From Burkholderiaceae bacterium (GTDB lineage Bacteria; Pseudomonadota; Gammaproteobacteria; Burkholderiales; Burkholderiaceae_C): 64,000 bases of DNA. The translations under genes were made by a program, and so were the position numbers. Location: positions 62,001 through 126,000 of the forward strand of contig JAFMFB010000001.1 in the NCBI GenBank assembly GCA_017856435.1. Reading direction: 5' to 3'. The notes below the pieces were generated by a model. The model saw only the letters and a program-made list of their open reading frames with translations, was not told the DNA's origin and did not search any database. Positions 20,069-29,622 of the stretch are shown in pieces; the stretch's first letter is position 1; each line of letters opens with the position of its first letter.

Positions 20069-20098
20069 ATCTAGGGCGCCGCTCCAGGCGCCCTAGAT
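20069..20098 (+). terminator. Intra-operon hairpin after the binding-protein gene
   Basis: ATCTAGGGCGCC and GGCGCCCTAGAT form a perfect 12-base stem with loop GCTCCA. No T-run follows, so it is more likely an mRNA-stabilising or attenuating hairpin that lifts binding-protein expression above that of the permeases than a full terminator. Confidence 0.6.
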
Positions 20099-20123
20099 CG
20101 TCTTTGAGAATTCACATTTTTTA

Positions 20124-21014
20124 ATGTCAGTCACGGCCTGGCTCGAACTGATTGTCTCCGGCTTGATTACCGGCGGCATCTACGCGCTGGTCGCACTGGG
20201 GCTCAATCTCCAGTACGGCCTGATGCGCATCCTCAACATTGCCCACGGTGAATTCCTGATGGTGGGCGCCTACCTGACCTGGCTGGTGCAGACCCAGTTT
20301 GGGGTCTCTCCCCTGCTGATGGTGCCAGTGGCCTTCATCGTACTGATGGCGCTGGGCGTCGTTGTGCATTTTCTGTGCTTTCGGCGGCTCACAGCCACTT
20401 CACCCAACCTGGACATTTTCGAAGCGCGCGGGCTGATGGTGGCCTTTGGTCTGATGTTCCTAGTGCAGAACTTCGTCTCCTGGGTCTGGGGCGGCGATCT
20501 GCGCGGCTACGACTACCTGACCGAGCCGGTGAAGATGGGCGAGGTGCAATTCGCTGCCAACAAGCTCCTTCTCTTCTTGCTGGCGCTGTTGTTTGCGGGA
20601 GCCCTGATCGTCTTGATGCGTCTGACGCTGTTGGGCAAAGGCGTGCGCGCGCTCATGCAGTCGCCCATCGGCGCCCAACTCATGGGGATCGACACGAAAA
20701 AGCTGCATCCGCTGATGTTCGGGATCGGCCTTGGCTTGTCGGGCATCGCTGGCGCATTGCTGTCGATGGCCTACACCATCACGCCCTATATGGGCCAGCC
20801 CTACACCGTGACGGCTCTGATTGTCATCACCCTCGGGGGGTTCGGCAGCATGGGCGGCGCGCTCTTTGGCGGGTTGCTGCTTGGCGTGATTGAGGCATTG
20901 GGCATGCACTACACCAACCCCTCGCTCAAGGCGCTGCTGTCGTATGCGGTTTTCATCACCGTGTTGCTGCTGCGACCCGAGGGCCTGTTCACCCGCAAGA
21001 GTCGCAAGGCATGA
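20124..21014 (+). CDS. livH: Branched-chain-type ABC transporter permease (LivH type)
   Basis: A 296-residue inner-membrane permease of the LivH family with about eight membrane segments. Features include ISGLITGGIYALVALGLNLQYGLMRILNIAHGEF-type sequence at the N-terminus (here LIVSGLITGGIYALVALGLN) and GVIEALGMHYTNPSLK near the end. It forms the membrane channel with the LivM-type partner, whose start overlaps its stop by four bases (ATGA at 21011-21014). The gene symbol marks the family only; leucine transport is not shown. Confidence 0.9.
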   Translation: MSVTAWLELIVSGLITGGIYALVALGLNLQYGLMRILNIAHGEFLMVGAYLTWLVQTQFGVSPLLMVPVAFIVLMALGVVVHFLCFRRLTATSPNLDIFEARGLMVAFGLMFLVQNFVSWVWGGDLRGYDYLTEPVKMGEVQFAANKLLLFLLALLFAGALIVLMRLTLLGKGVRALMQSPIGAQLMGIDTKKLHPLMFGIGLGLSGIAGALLSMAYTITPYMGQPYTVTALIVITLGGFGSMGGALFGGLLLGVIEALGMHYTNPSLKALLSYAVFITVLLLRPEGLFTRKSRKA

Positions 21015-22039
21015 CATCCCGGCAATTACTGATTCGCGACATTCTCGTATTGCTGGCCTTCGCCGGCTGGGCGCTGGCCTTGCCGCATTACGCCAGCGAG
21101 TTTGTCACCGCCATGGCGCTGACCTGCCTGATGTACATCGCCCTATCCTCGAGCTGGGGTCTGTTCTGTGGCAGCACCCGCTATCTTTCGCTGGCCACCT
21201 CGGCTTTCTTCGGCGTGGGCGCCTACACCACAGCCATCTTGCTGGGAACGTTCGGCTGGGTCGAAACCATCGCCCTTGGGGCAGGCATTGCGCTCCTGTT
21301 GGCCGTGGTCATGGGGGCGGCGGTGCTGCACCTGCGCGGCACCTACTTTGCCGTGCTGACCTTCGGAATGACCGAGCTGATCCTGCATGCGGTGACCTAT
21401 TTTGAGAAGTCTGTCACCGGCACCGTTGGGCGCGTGCTGACCGTCGTGCCCGACAACAGCGTGATCTACCTGACCGTGCTCGCGCTGGCGGTGCTGGCGG
21501 TCGCGGTTTCCATCTGGGTGCGGCGTACTCGCTTCGGTCTGGCGCTGATGGGCATCGGTGCCGATGAGCAACGCGCTCAGACCTTGGGCGTGAACTCCAG
21601 GTTGGTGAAGATTGCCGGCTTTGCCCTGACGGCCGCCTTCGCTGGAGCGGTGGGTGCGGCCATGGCAGTGCGCTGGACCTACATTGACCCACACACGGTG
21701 TTCAATCCCTTCATTGGTTTCCAGACGGTACTGATCACCTTGATCGGCGGTGTGTTGACCTTGTGGGGCCCGCTGCTGGCGGCCATCATTTTCAGCGTGT
21801 TGGCCGAATCGCTGCGCCTGCAGTTCCCGCAGATCTACCTGATGTCGCTGGGGCTGATGCTGATTCTGTGCGTGCTCTATCTGCCAGGCGGCCTGGCCTC
21901 GCTGCGTTGGACCACGTTCAAGCAGTGGTGGTATGAGACACGTGATTGGGCCAAGGACGTCAAGCGCGAGCTTAGTGGCGAGAAGGAACATGACAAGCAG
22001 CGCCAACGCCGGCGGGAGAAGGAGAGCTACTTTGTCTGA
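21011..22039 (+). CDS. livM: Branched-chain-type ABC transporter permease (LivM type)
   Basis: A 342-residue LivM-type permease. Segments such as LSSSWGLFCGSTRYLSLATSA, LRGTYFAVLTFGMTELILHA and GGVLTLWGPLLAAIIFSVLAE match the family. It ends in a charged tail of about 50 residues (DWAKDVKRELSGEKEHDKQRQ...), longer than usual, and the tail's coding DNA also holds the ribosome site of the next gene. Translationally coupled to the LivH gene and overlapping the LivG start by eight bases. Confidence 0.9.
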   Translation: MTSRQLLIRDILVLLAFAGWALALPHYASEFVTAMALTCLMYIALSSSWGLFCGSTRYLSLATSAFFGVGAYTTAILLGTFGWVETIALGAGIALLLAVVMGAAVLHLRGTYFAVLTFGMTELILHAVTYFEKSVTGTVGRVLTVVPDNSVIYLTVLALAVLAVAVSIWVRRTRFGLALMGIGADEQRAQTLGVNSRLVKIAGFALTAAFAGAVGAAMAVRWTYIDPHTVFNPFIGFQTVLITLIGGVLTLWGPLLAAIIFSVLAESLRLQFPQIYLMSLGLMLILCVLYLPGGLASLRWTTFKQWWYETRDWAKDVKRELSGEKEHDKQRQRRREKESYFV

Positions 22040-22844
22040 GCATGTCGCTCCTCTGATGGAGGCGCACAACCTCACCGTGCGCTTTGGCGGTTTGGTGGCG
22101 GTCGATGGCGTGAGTGCGAAATTCGTGGCGGGCGAGTTGGTAGGCATCATTGGCCCCAATGGCGCGGGCAAGACCACCTTCTTCAACGCCATTTCCGGCG
22201 TGCAGCTGCCCACATCGGGCCGTCTGCTAGCGCATGGGCGCAATCTCACTCGGGCCCGGCCGCACCGCTTTGCCGCTCACGGCGTGGCGCGCACCTTCCA
22301 GTCGCCCAGAGTGTTTGCCGACATGCCGGTACTGGCCAATATTGAGTTTGGCTTGAAGTTCGCTGGTCGCCGGCGGCGCAAGTACCTGTTCTGGGGCGAC
22401 GAAGTGGGTGTGCCCTGGGCGCTGCGCGATGCGCCCAGCATCTTGGCGCTGATTGGCCTGTCAGCCCAAGCGGAGCTGCCTGCTGGCGCCATCACGCCCT
22501 CGCAGCAGCGCTTGCTGGAGATCGGCATGGCGTTGGCCACGCGGCCGCAACTGTTGCTGCTGGATGAGGTGGCCGCTGGCCTGACCGAATCCGAGCTGGA
22601 AGATATGGCCAGGCTGATTCGCCGCCTGCGTGACGAGCTGGACTTGACGGTGATCTGGATTGAGCACGCGGTGACCACGCTGTTGCGCCATGTGGAGCGC
22701 GTGCTGGTGCTGCATCAGGGCCGGCTGATTGCCGACGACACCCCGCACAACGTGGTGCGCAATCCCGAAGTGATCGAGGCCTATCTGGGTGACGAAATGG
22801 CCACGCCTGAAGAGCAAGAGGGCGAACAGGAGACAGTCGCATGA
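22032..22844 (+). CDS. livG: Branched-chain-type ABC transporter ATP-binding protein (LivG type)
   Basis: A 270-residue ABC ATPase. Walker A is GPNGAGKT (residues 41-48) and Walker B LLLLDEVAAGL. The signature is degenerate (TPSQQRLLEIG in place of LSGGQ), as seen in many LivG-type proteins. The start was taken as the TTG at 22032, because AAGGAG (22019-22024) is seven bases ahead. An ATG at 22056 has no ribosome site, and the longer open frame from 21933 lies within livM. Four-base overlap with the following ATPase gene. Confidence 0.88.
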   Translation: MSEHVAPLMEAHNLTVRFGGLVAVDGVSAKFVAGELVGIIGPNGAGKTTFFNAISGVQLPTSGRLLAHGRNLTRARPHRFAAHGVARTFQSPRVFADMPVLANIEFGLKFAGRRRRKYLFWGDEVGVPWALRDAPSILALIGLSAQAELPAGAITPSQQRLLEIGMALATRPQLLLLDEVAAGLTESELEDMARLIRRLRDELDLTVIWIEHAVTTLLRHVERVLVLHQGRLIADDTPHNVVRNPEVIEAYLGDEMATPEEQEGEQETVA

Positions 22845-23647
22845 TGTGGTACCGCGACACCCCCTTTGTGCTGGGGGCGCAGCGGCAGGCGCACTTGCAG
22901 GTGCGCGGCCTGAGCGCGGGCTACGGCTCGTTTCTCGTCTTGCGTGAGCTGCGCTTCGAGGTCAAGCCTGGCCTGACCGTGATCCTCGGCCCCAATGGCG
23001 CGGGTAAGACCACCTTGCTTAAGGCACTCATGGGCCTGATCCCGCGCAGTGGCATGGTCCTGCTCGATGGCCAAGACCTGCCGGAGAAGACCCATGAAAT
23101 CGTCCGGGGCGGCGTCACCCTGGTGGCTGAAGGTCGTCAACTGTTTGCGCAAATGACGGTGCGGGAAAACCTAGAGTTGGGGGGCTGGCTGATTAACCGG
23201 GCCGAGCGCGCCCGGCGCGTCGAGCAGGTCATGGACGACTTTCCCAAGCTGCGCGAACGCGCGCAGCAATTGGCCGGCACCATGAGCGGCGGCGAGCAGC
23301 AAATGGTGGCGGTGGCGCGTGCGATGATGAGCGCGCCGCGGCTGCTGATGCTCGATGAGCCCTCACTGGGCCTGGCGCCCAGGATGGTGGATGAACTCCT
23401 GGGGATGGCACGCCGAATTGCCGATCAGGGCACCACCGTTCTGATGGTCGAGCAGAATGTGAGAAAGGCCTTGGCGGTGGCTGACCGGGGTTACGTGCTG
23501 GAACGCGGGGCGCTGGTGGCCAGTGGGCCATCGCGCCTGTTGGCGCGCTCCAACGTGATCCGCGCGGCTTATCTTGGGGCTGACGATGTCGATAAAACTA
23601 CCGCCGCCGATGCGGTGCAGCGCCGCCGCAAGACCAGCACCGTGTGA
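22841..23647 (+). CDS. livF: Branched-chain-type ABC transporter ATP-binding protein (LivF type)
   Basis: A 268-residue ABC ATPase with GPNGAGKT at 50-57, the LivF-typical VAEGRQLFAQMTVRENLELG, signature MSGGEQQM and Walker B LLMLDEPSLGLAP. It pairs with the LivG-type ATPase to drive the transporter. The first 18 residues (MMWYRDTPFVLGAQRQAH) are extra relative to most LivF, and the ATG overlaps the preceding stop (ATGA). It is followed after 33 bases by the aldehyde dehydrogenase gene. Confidence 0.92.
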   Translation: MMWYRDTPFVLGAQRQAHLQVRGLSAGYGSFLVLRELRFEVKPGLTVILGPNGAGKTTLLKALMGLIPRSGMVLLDGQDLPEKTHEIVRGGVTLVAEGRQLFAQMTVRENLELGGWLINRAERARRVEQVMDDFPKLRERAQQLAGTMSGGEQQMVAVARAMMSAPRLLMLDEPSLGLAPRMVDELLGMARRIADQGTTVLMVEQNVRKALAVADRGYVLERGALVASGPSRLLARSNVIRAAYLGADDVDKTTAADAVQRRRKTSTV

Positions 23648-23680
23648 ACTGAACCATTTCTTTTCTGAAGGAGTCCCGCC

Positions 23681-25135
23681 ATGTCCGATATGTCCATGCT
23701 GATCAACGGCCTCAAAGTGACCGCCGAGCGAGGCGCCACTTTTGAGCGGCGCAACCCCTTGGATGGCACTGTGGCCTCGCGCGCTCCCGCCGCATCCCCG
23801 GCTGATGCGGTGATGGCGGTGGAGGCGGCAGCCGAGGCCTTCAAGACCTGGAGCCAGAGCGGCCCGAGTGAGCGACGGGCCTTTCTCCTCAAGGCCGCCG
23901 ATGCGCTGGAGGCCAAGACACCACAGTTCGTGGAAGCGGTGGCTGCCGAGACCGGTGCCTCGGGTCATTGGGCCGGCTTCAATGTCTTTTTGGCTGCGGG
24001 CATGATTCGCGAAGCCGCTGCCCTGACCACCCAGATCTCGGGTGAGGTGATTCCCTCGGACATACCGGGTTCTCTGGCCATGGCGGTACGTCAGCCTGCC
24101 GGCGTGGTGCTGGGTATTGCGCCATGGAACGCGCCGATCATCCTCGGGGTGCGCGCCATCTGCGTGCCGCTGGCCTGTGGCAATACCGTGGTGATGAAGG
24201 GGTCGGAAAACTGCCCGCGCACGCATCAGCTGATCATCGAGGCATTTCAGGAGGCGGGCTTTCCACCGGGCGTGGTCAACTACATCACCAACGCCCCGGC
24301 GGATGCGGGTGTGGTGGTGGAGGCCATGGTGGCGCACCCGGCGGTGCGCCGCGTCAATTTCACTGGCTCCACCCGGGTGGGCAGAATCATCGCCATGACC
24401 TGCGCCAAGTACCTCAAGCCGGTGGTGCTGGAGTTGGGCGGCAAGGCCCCGATGGTGGTGCTGGACGATGCCGACATCGACGATGCGGTGAACGGCGCGG
24501 CATTTGGCTGCTTTGCCAACAGCGGACAAATCTGCATGTCCACCGAGCGCATCATCGTGGACGAAAAAATCGCCGACGTCTTTGTCAAGAAATTTGTCGA
24601 CAAGGCCAAGGTGTTGCCAGTAGGTGACCCGCGCAAGCCCGAGCCGGTAGTGCTTGGTTCTGTCATTGGGATGAATACGGTCGATCATTGCAATGCGCTG
24701 ATTGATGACGCCCTGTCCAAAGGCGCCAAGCTGCTGTGCGGAGGCAAGGCAGAAAACACCCTGATGGCTGCCACGGTGCTCGACCATGTGACCCCGGCCA
24801 TGCGGATCTATCACGAGGAAAGCTTTGGCCCGGTCAAGCCGATTGTGCGGGTCAAGGGCGTCGAGGAGGCCGTGGCCTGCGCCAATGACAATGAGTACGG
24901 TCTGTCTGCTGCCGTGTTCGGGGGCGATATTGCACGCGCCTTCAATGTGGCGCGACGCATCGATTCAGGCATCTGCCATGTCAACGGGCCCACCGTGCAC
25001 GATGAAGCGCAGATGCCATTTGGCGGGGTTAAGGGCTCGGGCCTGGGTCGGTTTGGCGGCAAGGCGGGCATCCATGAATTCACGGAGCTGCGCTGGATCA
25101 CGATGCAAACCTCACCCCGGCATTACCCCTTTTGA
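23681..25135 (+). CDS. NAD-dependent aldehyde dehydrogenase, aromatic-aldehyde type
   Basis: A 484-residue aldehyde dehydrogenase. Catalytic Cys285 sits in SGQICMSTER and the general base Glu251 in ELGGK. The NAD-site motif FTGSTRVGR is intact. GIAPWNAP and the CMSTER context resemble salicylaldehyde and vanillin dehydrogenases more than betaine or succinate-semialdehyde enzymes. It is the last gene of the ABC transporter operon with AAGGAG ahead of its ATG, so the imported compound may be an aromatic or amine that yields an aldehyde. The substrate is inference. Confidence 0.88.
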   Translation: MSDMSMLINGLKVTAERGATFERRNPLDGTVASRAPAASPADAVMAVEAAAEAFKTWSQSGPSERRAFLLKAADALEAKTPQFVEAVAAETGASGHWAGFNVFLAAGMIREAAALTTQISGEVIPSDIPGSLAMAVRQPAGVVLGIAPWNAPIILGVRAICVPLACGNTVVMKGSENCPRTHQLIIEAFQEAGFPPGVVNYITNAPADAGVVVEAMVAHPAVRRVNFTGSTRVGRIIAMTCAKYLKPVVLELGGKAPMVVLDDADIDDAVNGAAFGCFANSGQICMSTERIIVDEKIADVFVKKFVDKAKVLPVGDPRKPEPVVLGSVIGMNTVDHCNALIDDALSKGAKLLCGGKAENTLMAATVLDHVTPAMRIYHEESFGPVKPIVRVKGVEEAVACANDNEYGLSAAVFGGDIARAFNVARRIDSGICHVNGPTVHDEAQMPFGGVKGSGLGRFGGKAGIHEFTELRWITMQTSPRHYPF

Positions 25136-25211
25136 GTGAGCGGTGAAGGTTTGTGCGGGGTGGCCCCTGCGCAGCGCCCATCCCAATGACGGCGGGCCAC
25201 GCCCCAAGCGG

Positions 25212-26258
25212 CTATCGAACCATCTGGATCAGCGCTGAATCTCGTGGCTGGGGCGCAGCGGCCCGCGCGCGCAGCTGGCCGCAGCCGCCGTCCACGTCCT
25301 GCCCGGCCGAATGGCGCAATTTGGTCAGGATGCCGCGGCGGTGCAAGCGTCGCGCCAAGTCGGCTGCACGCTCCCAGCTGGGTCGCTTAAACGGCAGGCT
25401 CGCCACCTCGTTGTAGGGTATGAAGTTGAGAATGGCGTACTTGCCGTGCAATAGCCGTACCAGGCCCTCGATTTCGTCATCGGTGTCATTGATACCTTCC
25501 AGCAAGGTCCACTGGTACTGGATCGGGTAAGCACTCTGTCGGGCATAGGCTTCGCCTGCATCGACCAGCGCTTCTGGGGTCAGCGCGGGAGCACGCGGCA
25601 GCAATTGGGCGCGCAGATCCGAGCGCGTGCTGTGCAGCGACAGTGCCAACGCCGGCTTGACCCGTCCCTTGGGCAAGGCTTCAAACACGCGCGGGTCGCC
25701 CACCGTGGAAAAGACCAGGCTCTTGTGCCCAATGTCGCCGGCGGTTCCCAGCAGGTCGATGGCTTCCAACACATTGTCCAGGTTGTGGGCAGGTTCGCCC
25801 ATGCCCATGAAGACCACACGGCGCACCAGCTGGCTGGCACGCGCCAGCACCACCTGGGCCACGATCTCGCCACTGCTCATCTGACGCACCAGACCGCCCG
25901 TGCCGGTCATGCAAAACACACAGCCCACGGCGCAGCCGACCTGGGTGGACACGCACAGCGCCGGTGTACGCCCGGGTGGCATGTGCACGCTTTCCACCAG
26001 CTGCCCATCGGCCAGTGCGACAACACGGCGCAGTGAGCCATCGGCACCCGGATGCTCTGAATGCACTTGGGCCAGCGCTGCCAGATCGCGCTCGATATCG
26101 GGCAATCCGGCGCGCAAGCTGGCGGGTAAAAAATTTTCGATGGGTTGCCGGCCGTGCGTCTGCGGCAAGGCGTGCGTCCACAGGCGCAGCACCCGGTGCG
26201 CGTGCTGGGGATTGGCGCCCAGAGCATGCAAGCGCTGGCGCAGGGCCCCGATCTGCAT
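25212..26258 (-). CDS. RlmN-family radical SAM RNA methyltransferase
   Basis: A 348-residue radical SAM enzyme of the RlmN/Cfr family, which methylates adenine C2 (or C8) in RNA. The 4Fe-4S cluster ligands are Cys109, 113 and 116 (CAVGCVFC). Both catalytic cysteines are kept: Cys102 (LCVSTQVGC, matching E. coli Cys118) and Cys326 (DVDGGCGQL, matching Cys355). The N-terminal domain departs from canonical RlmN, so this may be a paralogue. It begins five bases after the metH1 stop, so the two genes are co-transcribed; both depend on SAM/methionine metabolism. Confidence 0.85.
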   Translation of the reverse strand: MQIGALRQRLHALGANPQHAHRVLRLWTHALPQTHGRQPIENFLPASLRAGLPDIERDLAALAQVHSEHPGADGSLRRVVALADGQLVESVHMPPGRTPALCVSTQVGCAVGCVFCMTGTGGLVRQMSSGEIVAQVVLARASQLVRRVVFMGMGEPAHNLDNVLEAIDLLGTAGDIGHKSLVFSTVGDPRVFEALPKGRVKPALALSLHSTRSDLRAQLLPRAPALTPEALVDAGEAYARQSAYPIQYQWTLLEGINDTDDEIEGLVRLLHGKYAILNFIPYNEVASLPFKRPSWERAADLARRLHRRGILTKLRHSAGQDVDGGCGQLRARAAAPQPRDSALIQMVR

Positions 26259-26263
26259 GAAAC

Positions 26264-27310
26264 CTAGGCCGCCTCGCGGTAAAAAGGGCCGGCGCGCAGT
26301 TGACGCGCGGGCAGCGGTTGAACGGCCAATTCAATAGCGTGAATGTGTTCGGGCGTGGTGCCGCAGCAGCCGCCAACGATGTTGACCAGGCCCTCGGCGG
26401 CAAATTCGCGCAGCAGCCGGCTGGTCACTTCGGGGGTTTCATCAAAGCCGGTTTCGCTCATGGGGTTGGGCAAGCCAGCGTTGGGGTAGCAGCTGATGAA
26501 GGTGTCTTGCGCCACCTTGGCCAACTCCTGAAGATAGGGCCGCATCAGGGCCGCCCCCAGGGCGCAGTTCAGCCCTACCGCGAGCGGCTGTGCATGCCGC
26601 ACGCTATGCCAGAAGGCAGTCACAGTCTGGCCGCTGAGGATACGGCCGGAGGCATCGGTCACGGTGCCGCTGATGATGATGGGCAGGCGTTCGCCCGATT
26701 GCTCGAAGTACTCGTCGATGGCGAACAAGGCCGCCTTGGCATTCAGGGTGTCAAAGACGGTTTCCAGTAACAGCAGATCGGCGCCACCCTCTGCCAGAGC
26801 GTGCACCTGCTCCAAATAGGCGGCGCGCAACTCTTCAAAGGTGACATTGCGGGCCCCCGGGTCATTCACATCTGGGCTGATGCTGGCGGTCTTGGGGGTG
26901 GGGCCCAGGGCGCCGGCGACGAACCGGGGTCGCTCGGGGGTGCTGAACTTGTCGCAGGCAGCGCGCGCCAAGCGGGCAGACGCCAGGTTCATTTCCGCGG
27001 CCAGATCGGCCATGTCGTAATCGGCCTGGGCGATGCGGGTGGCACCAAAGGTGTTGGTTTCAATGATGTCAGCCCCCGCGCTCAGATAGCCCTCATGGAT
27101 GTCCTGGATGATGGCGGGCTGCGTCAAAGAGAGCAGCTCATTGTTGCCTTTGACATCTTTGGAAAAGTCCTTGAAGCGCTGCCCACGATACTGGGCCTCG
27201 CCAAGCTTGAAGCGCTGGATCATGGTCCCCATGGCGCCATCAAGGATCAGAATGCGTTGGGCAAGGATCTTGGGCAATACCTGGGCGCGGGTGTAATGCA
27301 AAGATGTCAT
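26264..27310 (-). CDS. metH1: Methionine synthase, homocysteine-binding part
   Basis: A 348-residue protein corresponding to the N-terminal homocysteine S-methyltransferase domain of Met[16 protein letters not shown] opens the barrel, and the zinc ligands are Cys249 (GLNCALG), Cys315 and Cys316 ([10 protein letters not shown]). Alone it lacks folate and cobalamin domains, so it must work with MetH2 at 15796-18582. The start was put at the ATG at 27310; the open frame continues upstream into recQ but without family features. Split metH1/metH2 is normal in Burkholderiales, but the two are usually adjacent; here about 7.7 kb lies between them. Confidence 0.95.
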   Translation of the reverse strand: MTSLHYTRAQVLPKILAQRILILDGAMGTMIQRFKLGEAQYRGQRFKDFSKDVKGNNELLSLTQPAIIQDIHEGYLSAGADIIETNTFGATRIAQADYDMADLAAEMNLASARLARAACDKFSTPERPRFVAGALGPTPKTASISPDVNDPGARNVTFEELRAAYLEQVHALAEGGADLLLLETVFDTLNAKAALFAIDEYFEQSGERLPIIISGTVTDASGRILSGQTVTAFWHSVRHAQPLAVGLNCALGAALMRPYLQELAKVAQDTFISCYPNAGLPNPMSETGFDETPEVTSRLLREFAAEGLVNIVGGCCGTTPEHIHAIELAVQPLPARQLRAGPFYREAA

Positions 27311-27346
27311 GGGAGAGATTGTAAAAGTCCGGGACAATCCAGGCTC

Positions 27347-29248
27347 ATGCATATTTCCCTGAACCAGGACATTCTGCAGCGTGTCTTTGGCTATGACTCG
27401 TACCGCGGCCCCCAACAGAACATCGTGGACCATATCAGCGCTGGGGGCGACGCGCTGGTGCTCATGCCAACCGGTGGCGGCAAATCCTTGTGCTACCAGA
27501 TCCCGGCGCTCACGCGGCAGCAGGCTGGTGGGGGCACCACGCTGGTCATCTCGCCGCTGATCGCGCTGATGCATGATCAGGTGGGCGCCTTGCACGAGCT
27601 GGGGGTGGAGGCCGCCTTTCTAAATTCAAGCCTTGATGGGGAAGCTGCTGCCGCCGTGGAGCGGCGACTGCTGAAGGGCGAGCTGACCCTGTTGTATGCA
27701 GCGCCAGAGCGGGTCACCACACCACGCTTTCTGGCGCAGCTTGACTCATTGGCCGAGCGCGGGCTGCTTTCACTCTTTGCCATTGATGAGGCGCATTGTG
27801 TGAGTCAGTGGGGCCATGACTTTCGGCCTGAGTACCGAGCCCTCACGATCCTGCACGAGCGTTTTCCCGGCGTGCCGCGCATTGCGCTGACAGCCACCGC
27901 CGATGCCTTGACCCGCGAAGACATCCTGGAGCGCCTGCAGCTGCAGGGGGCGCGCCAGTTCATCAGCAGCTTTGACCGGCCCAATATCCGCTACACCATC
28001 GTCGAGAAGAAAGACGGCCTCGCCCAGCTGTTGCGCTTCATCGAGCGCGAGCACCCCGGCGATGCCGGCATTGTCTATTGCCAGACACGCAAGCGGGTGG
28101 AGGATGTGGCACGCGCCCTGTGCGAGGCCGGCCTGAGCGCCCTGCCCTACCATGCAGGCCTGGAGCCGGCCGTGCGCCAAGACAACCAGGATCGCTTTCT
28201 GCGCGAGGAGGGATTGGTGATGGTGGCCACCATTGCCTTTGGTATGGGCATTGACAAGCCCGATGTGCGCTTTGTGGCGCATCTGGACATGCCCAAGAAC
28301 ATCGAGGGCTACTACCAGGAGACCGGGCGCGCCGGGCGTGATGGTGCAGCAGCCAACGCCTGGATGGCCTATGGACTGCAGGATGTGGTGAACCAGCGCC
28401 GCATGATCGATGAAAGCCCGGCCGGCGAGGGATTCAAGCAAGTGATGCGCGGCAAGCTTGATGCCTTGCTGGCGTTGGCCGAGGCCACCGATTGCCGGCG
28501 CGTTCGCCTGCTGGCCTATTTTGGAGAAACTTACGTTCAAACTTCCGGTGCCGAGGGGCCATCCGGACAGAATGCACCGGTCCTGGTGGCCGCCTGTGGC
28601 AATTGCGATAACTGCCTGCACCCGCCCACGGTGCGCGATGGTACCGAACTGGCGCGCAAGCTGCTTTCCTGCATCTACCGCGTGCAGCAAGCCAGTGGCG
28701 TCAGTTTCGGCGCCGGTCACATCATGGATGTCCTGCGCGGCAAAGCCAGCGACAAGGTGGCGGCCTACGGCCATGCCTGCCTGAGTACCTTTGGTATCGC
28801 GCGTGACGCCAGCGAAAGCGAGCTGCGGGCCGTGCTGCGCCAGCTGATCGCCATCGGCGCGGTGGCCGTCGATGGCCAGGCCTTCAACACCTTGCAGTTG
28901 ACCGAGGGGTCGCGTGCGGTGCTCAGGGGTGAGGTGGGAGTGCAGCTGCGCCAGGCCGTGGCGGCGCCGCTGTCAGGCAAGACCCGACGCCGCAGTGCAC
29001 TGCCGTCGGTCGCTGCCGCCAATCTGGATGCGGATGCGCAGATCCGCTATATCAAACTCAAGGCCTGGCGGGCTGAGGTGGCCAGTCAACACAACCTGCC
29101 GGCCTATGTGATTTTTCACGATGCCACGCTGGCGGCTATCGCTGAGCGCGCCCCGCAAAACCTTGAGGCATTGGGCGGCATCAGCGGGCTGGGCGCCAAA
29201 AAACTGCAAGCCTATGGCGCCGAGGTGTTGCGGGTAGTGGCCTGCTGA
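27347..29248 (+). CDS. recQ: ATP-dependent DNA helicase RecQ
   Basis: A 633-residue RecQ helicase, which unwinds DNA 3' to 5' in recombination and repair. Walker [16 protein letters not shown] is at about 41-55, and the DEAH box lies in [16 protein letters not shown], with the RecQ-specific aromatic loop. A zinc site has CGNCDNC, then a winged helix, and a C-terminal HRDC domain ([11 protein letters not shown]...[15 protein letters not shown]). The start at 27347 ([21 protein letters not shown]) matches the family; the open frame extends far upstream as a shadow of metH1. Only 36 bases separate it from divergent metH1. Confidence 0.94.
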   Translation: MHISLNQDILQRVFGYDSYRGPQQNIVDHISAGGDALVLMPTGGGKSLCYQIPALTRQQAGGGTTLVISPLIALMHDQVGALHELGVEAAFLNSSLDGEAAAAVERRLLKGELTLLYAAPERVTTPRFLAQLDSLAERGLLSLFAIDEAHCVSQWGHDFRPEYRALTILHERFPGVPRIALTATADALTREDILERLQLQGARQFISSFDRPNIRYTIVEKKDGLAQLLRFIEREHPGDAGIVYCQTRKRVEDVARALCEAGLSALPYHAGLEPAVRQDNQDRFLREEGLVMVATIAFGMGIDKPDVRFVAHLDMPKNIEGYYQETGRAGRDGAAANAWMAYGLQDVVNQRRMIDESPAGEGFKQVMRGKLDALLALAEATDCRRVRLLAYFGETYVQTSGAEGPSGQNAPVLVAACGNCDNCLHPPTVRDGTELARKLLSCIYRVQQASGVSFGAGHIMDVLRGKASDKVAAYGHACLSTFGIARDASESELRAVLRQLIAIGAVAVDGQAFNTLQLTEGSRAVLRGEVGVQLRQAVAAPLSGKTRRRSALPSVAAANLDADAQIRYIKLKAWRAEVASQHNLPAYVIFHDATLAAIAERAPQNLEALGGISGLGAKKLQAYGAEVLRVVAC

Positions 29249-29268
29249 TTTCGGGCTAGAGTAAAGGG

Positions 29269-29622
29269 ATGGCGTCCGATCTTGAAAGCGACCAGGCTGC
29301 CTGTCTGGTGATGACAACTTTGCCAAACGCGCAAAGCGCGGCGGAGTTGGCACGCGAATTGGTCCAGACCGGCATGGCTGCCTGTGTGCAAATGCTGCCG
29401 ATCCAGAGCTTTTATATGTGGAAGGGACAAGCCTGCGAGGAGCCGGAGTGCCTGTTGCTGATCAAGACACGTTGCTCGTTATTTGCCGAGGTGGAGCGTT
29501 TCATTCGCCACCGTCATTCGTATGAAGTCCCGGAAATTCTCCAGCTTCCTATCTCGGCGGGGTCATTGCCCTACCTGGATTGGCTGGTAGCTCAAACCCG
29601 GGAAACGAACGACAAGGGCTGA
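29269..29622 (+). CDS. cutA: Divalent-cation tolerance protein CutA
   Basis: A 117-residue CutA protein, a small trimeric PII-like fold linked to copper tolerance. Family motifs are MTTLPNAQSAAELARELV at the N-terminus, ACVQMLPIQSFYMWKG in the middle and HSYEVPEILQLPI toward the end. Length is normal. AAAGGG stands directly ahead of the ATG. It lies 20 bases after recQ, so the two may be transcribed together. The cellular role of CutA in this group is not well settled. Confidence 0.9.
   Translation: MASDLESDQAACLVMTTLPNAQSAAELARELVQTGMAACVQMLPIQSFYMWKGQACEEPECLLLIKTRCSLFAEVERFIRHRHSYEVPEILQLPISAGSLPYLDWLVAQTRETNDKG

Noticed and set aside
23363-24814. A 483-residue open frame on the minus strand
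   Set aside because: Antisense to livF and the aldehyde dehydrogenase gene, both of which have clear catalytic residues.
27311-27346. Second SAH riboswitch in front of metH1
   Set aside because: Only 36 bases lie between metH1 and recQ starts and none of the SAH riboswitch elements are present.
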